Source: an uncultured Kouleothrix sp. (GTDB lineage Bacteria > Chloroflexota > Chloroflexia > Chloroflexales > Roseiflexaceae). Taken from it: 5,483 nt of DNA. Positions 5,247-5,483 of the stretch are shown in pieces. Below the pieces are notes generated by a model. That model was not told the DNA's origin. It saw nothing but the letters and a program-made list of their open reading frames with translations, and searched no databases. The stretch spans positions 1 through 5,483 of the forward strand of contig CALLYN010000340.1 of NCBI GenBank assembly GCA_937858455.1, read 5' to 3'. Both the position numbers and the translations under genes were made by a program. Position 1 is the stretch's first letter; each line of letters opens with the position of its first letter.

Positions 5247-5483
5247 CTGTCAGCGATGGCGCGATTTTGCCCAGCAGCGTCGCGCCAATGCCCTTGACAT
5301 TGTTTAGCTCGTCTACGCTTTTGAATGGGCCATGCGCCGCGCGATACTCGATGATCCGCTGGGCAAGCGCCTGCCCGATCCCGGCGATGCCGTCCAGCTC
5401 GGCCGCGCTGGCGCTGTTGATGTCGATCGGCGCGCCGGCCTGCGCTGCCGCGCCGGCTGCGCTGGCCGGGCTCGCTGCGCTGG
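5236..5483 (-). CDS. comEA: ComEA-like helix-hairpin-helix DNA-binding protein, C-terminal part
   Basis: The last 81 residues and the TAA stop are in the window; the start lies beyond the right edge. The fragment opens with an Ala/Ser/Pro/Gly-rich linker (about 1-18) and continues with IDINSASAAELDGIAGIG (19-36), first helix-hairpin-helix at about 31-43, GPFKSVDELNNVKGIG (51-66), second helix-hairpin-helix at about 61-73. The INxAxxxEL...GIG...GPFxxxxEL...GIG pattern is that of the ComEA C-terminal domain, which binds double-stranded DNA without sequence specificity during natural transformation. Full ComEA proteins carry an N-terminal membrane anchor, often with an SLBB domain, which cannot be checked here. 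The same domain occurs in other short helix-hairpin-helix proteins, so the competence role is probable but not proven. It is 133 nt upstream of pyk, which seems to have its own promoter. Confidence 0.85.
   Translation of the reverse strand, partial: SAASPASAAGAAAQAGAPIDINSASAAELDGIAGIGQALAQRIIEYRAAHGPFKSVDELNNVKGIGATLLGKIAPSLTAGP

Overview
The window looks like a piece of a high-GC bacterial chromosome. The gene set, the heavy CTG/GCG/GCC codon bias and the style of the membrane glycosyltransferases suggest Chloroflexota (class Chloroflexia, Roseiflexus/Kouleothrix-like). The phylum assignment is an inference from family resemblance and has not been tested by search. All six genes lie on the minus strand. 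Read in the direction of transcription (right to left) they are: a comEA-like DNA-binding protein (3' end only), pyruvate kinase (pyk), a short TatA translocase subunit, a large polytopic GT-C type membrane protein, a soluble family 2 glycosyltransferase, and a DUF2723 membrane protein (5' end only).

Right part (3341-5483), housekeeping genes. The comEA-like gene ends with a tandem helix-hairpin-helix domain. The 133-nt gap after it holds a perfect TATAAT for pyk and a 6-1-6 palindrome next to the pyk ribosome binding site. Pyruvate kinase is complete (475 aa) and carries lysine at the position that separates K+-independent from K+-dependent enzymes. tatA follows after 97 nt, with its own extended -10 promoter, and ends in a clear intrinsic terminator (3341-3377).

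Left part (1-3340), a cell-surface glycosylation group. A TTGACA promoter starts just beyond the tatA terminator T-run and drives a 661-aa GT-C like membrane protein through a leader of about 100 nt with two tandem hairpins. A 13-bp palindrome overlaps the predicted -10 and transcription start. The GT2 gene follows after 23 nt with a strong Shine-Dalgarno, so the two are probably one transcript. After a 148-nt gap with a possible promoter comes a DUF2723 protein, also of the GT-C type. The likely logic is that the GT2 enzyme charges a polyprenyl phosphate with a sugar on the cytoplasmic side, and the two polytopic proteins use lipid-linked sugars on the outer face. The acceptor and sugar cannot be read from the sequence.

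No tRNA, rRNA, CRISPR array, insertion sequence or plus-strand gene was found. The long plus-strand open frames are antisense shadows created by the codon bias. No radically new system is evident. The most interesting points are the glycosylation cluster, the terminator/promoter/palindrome junction and the two operator-like dyads.
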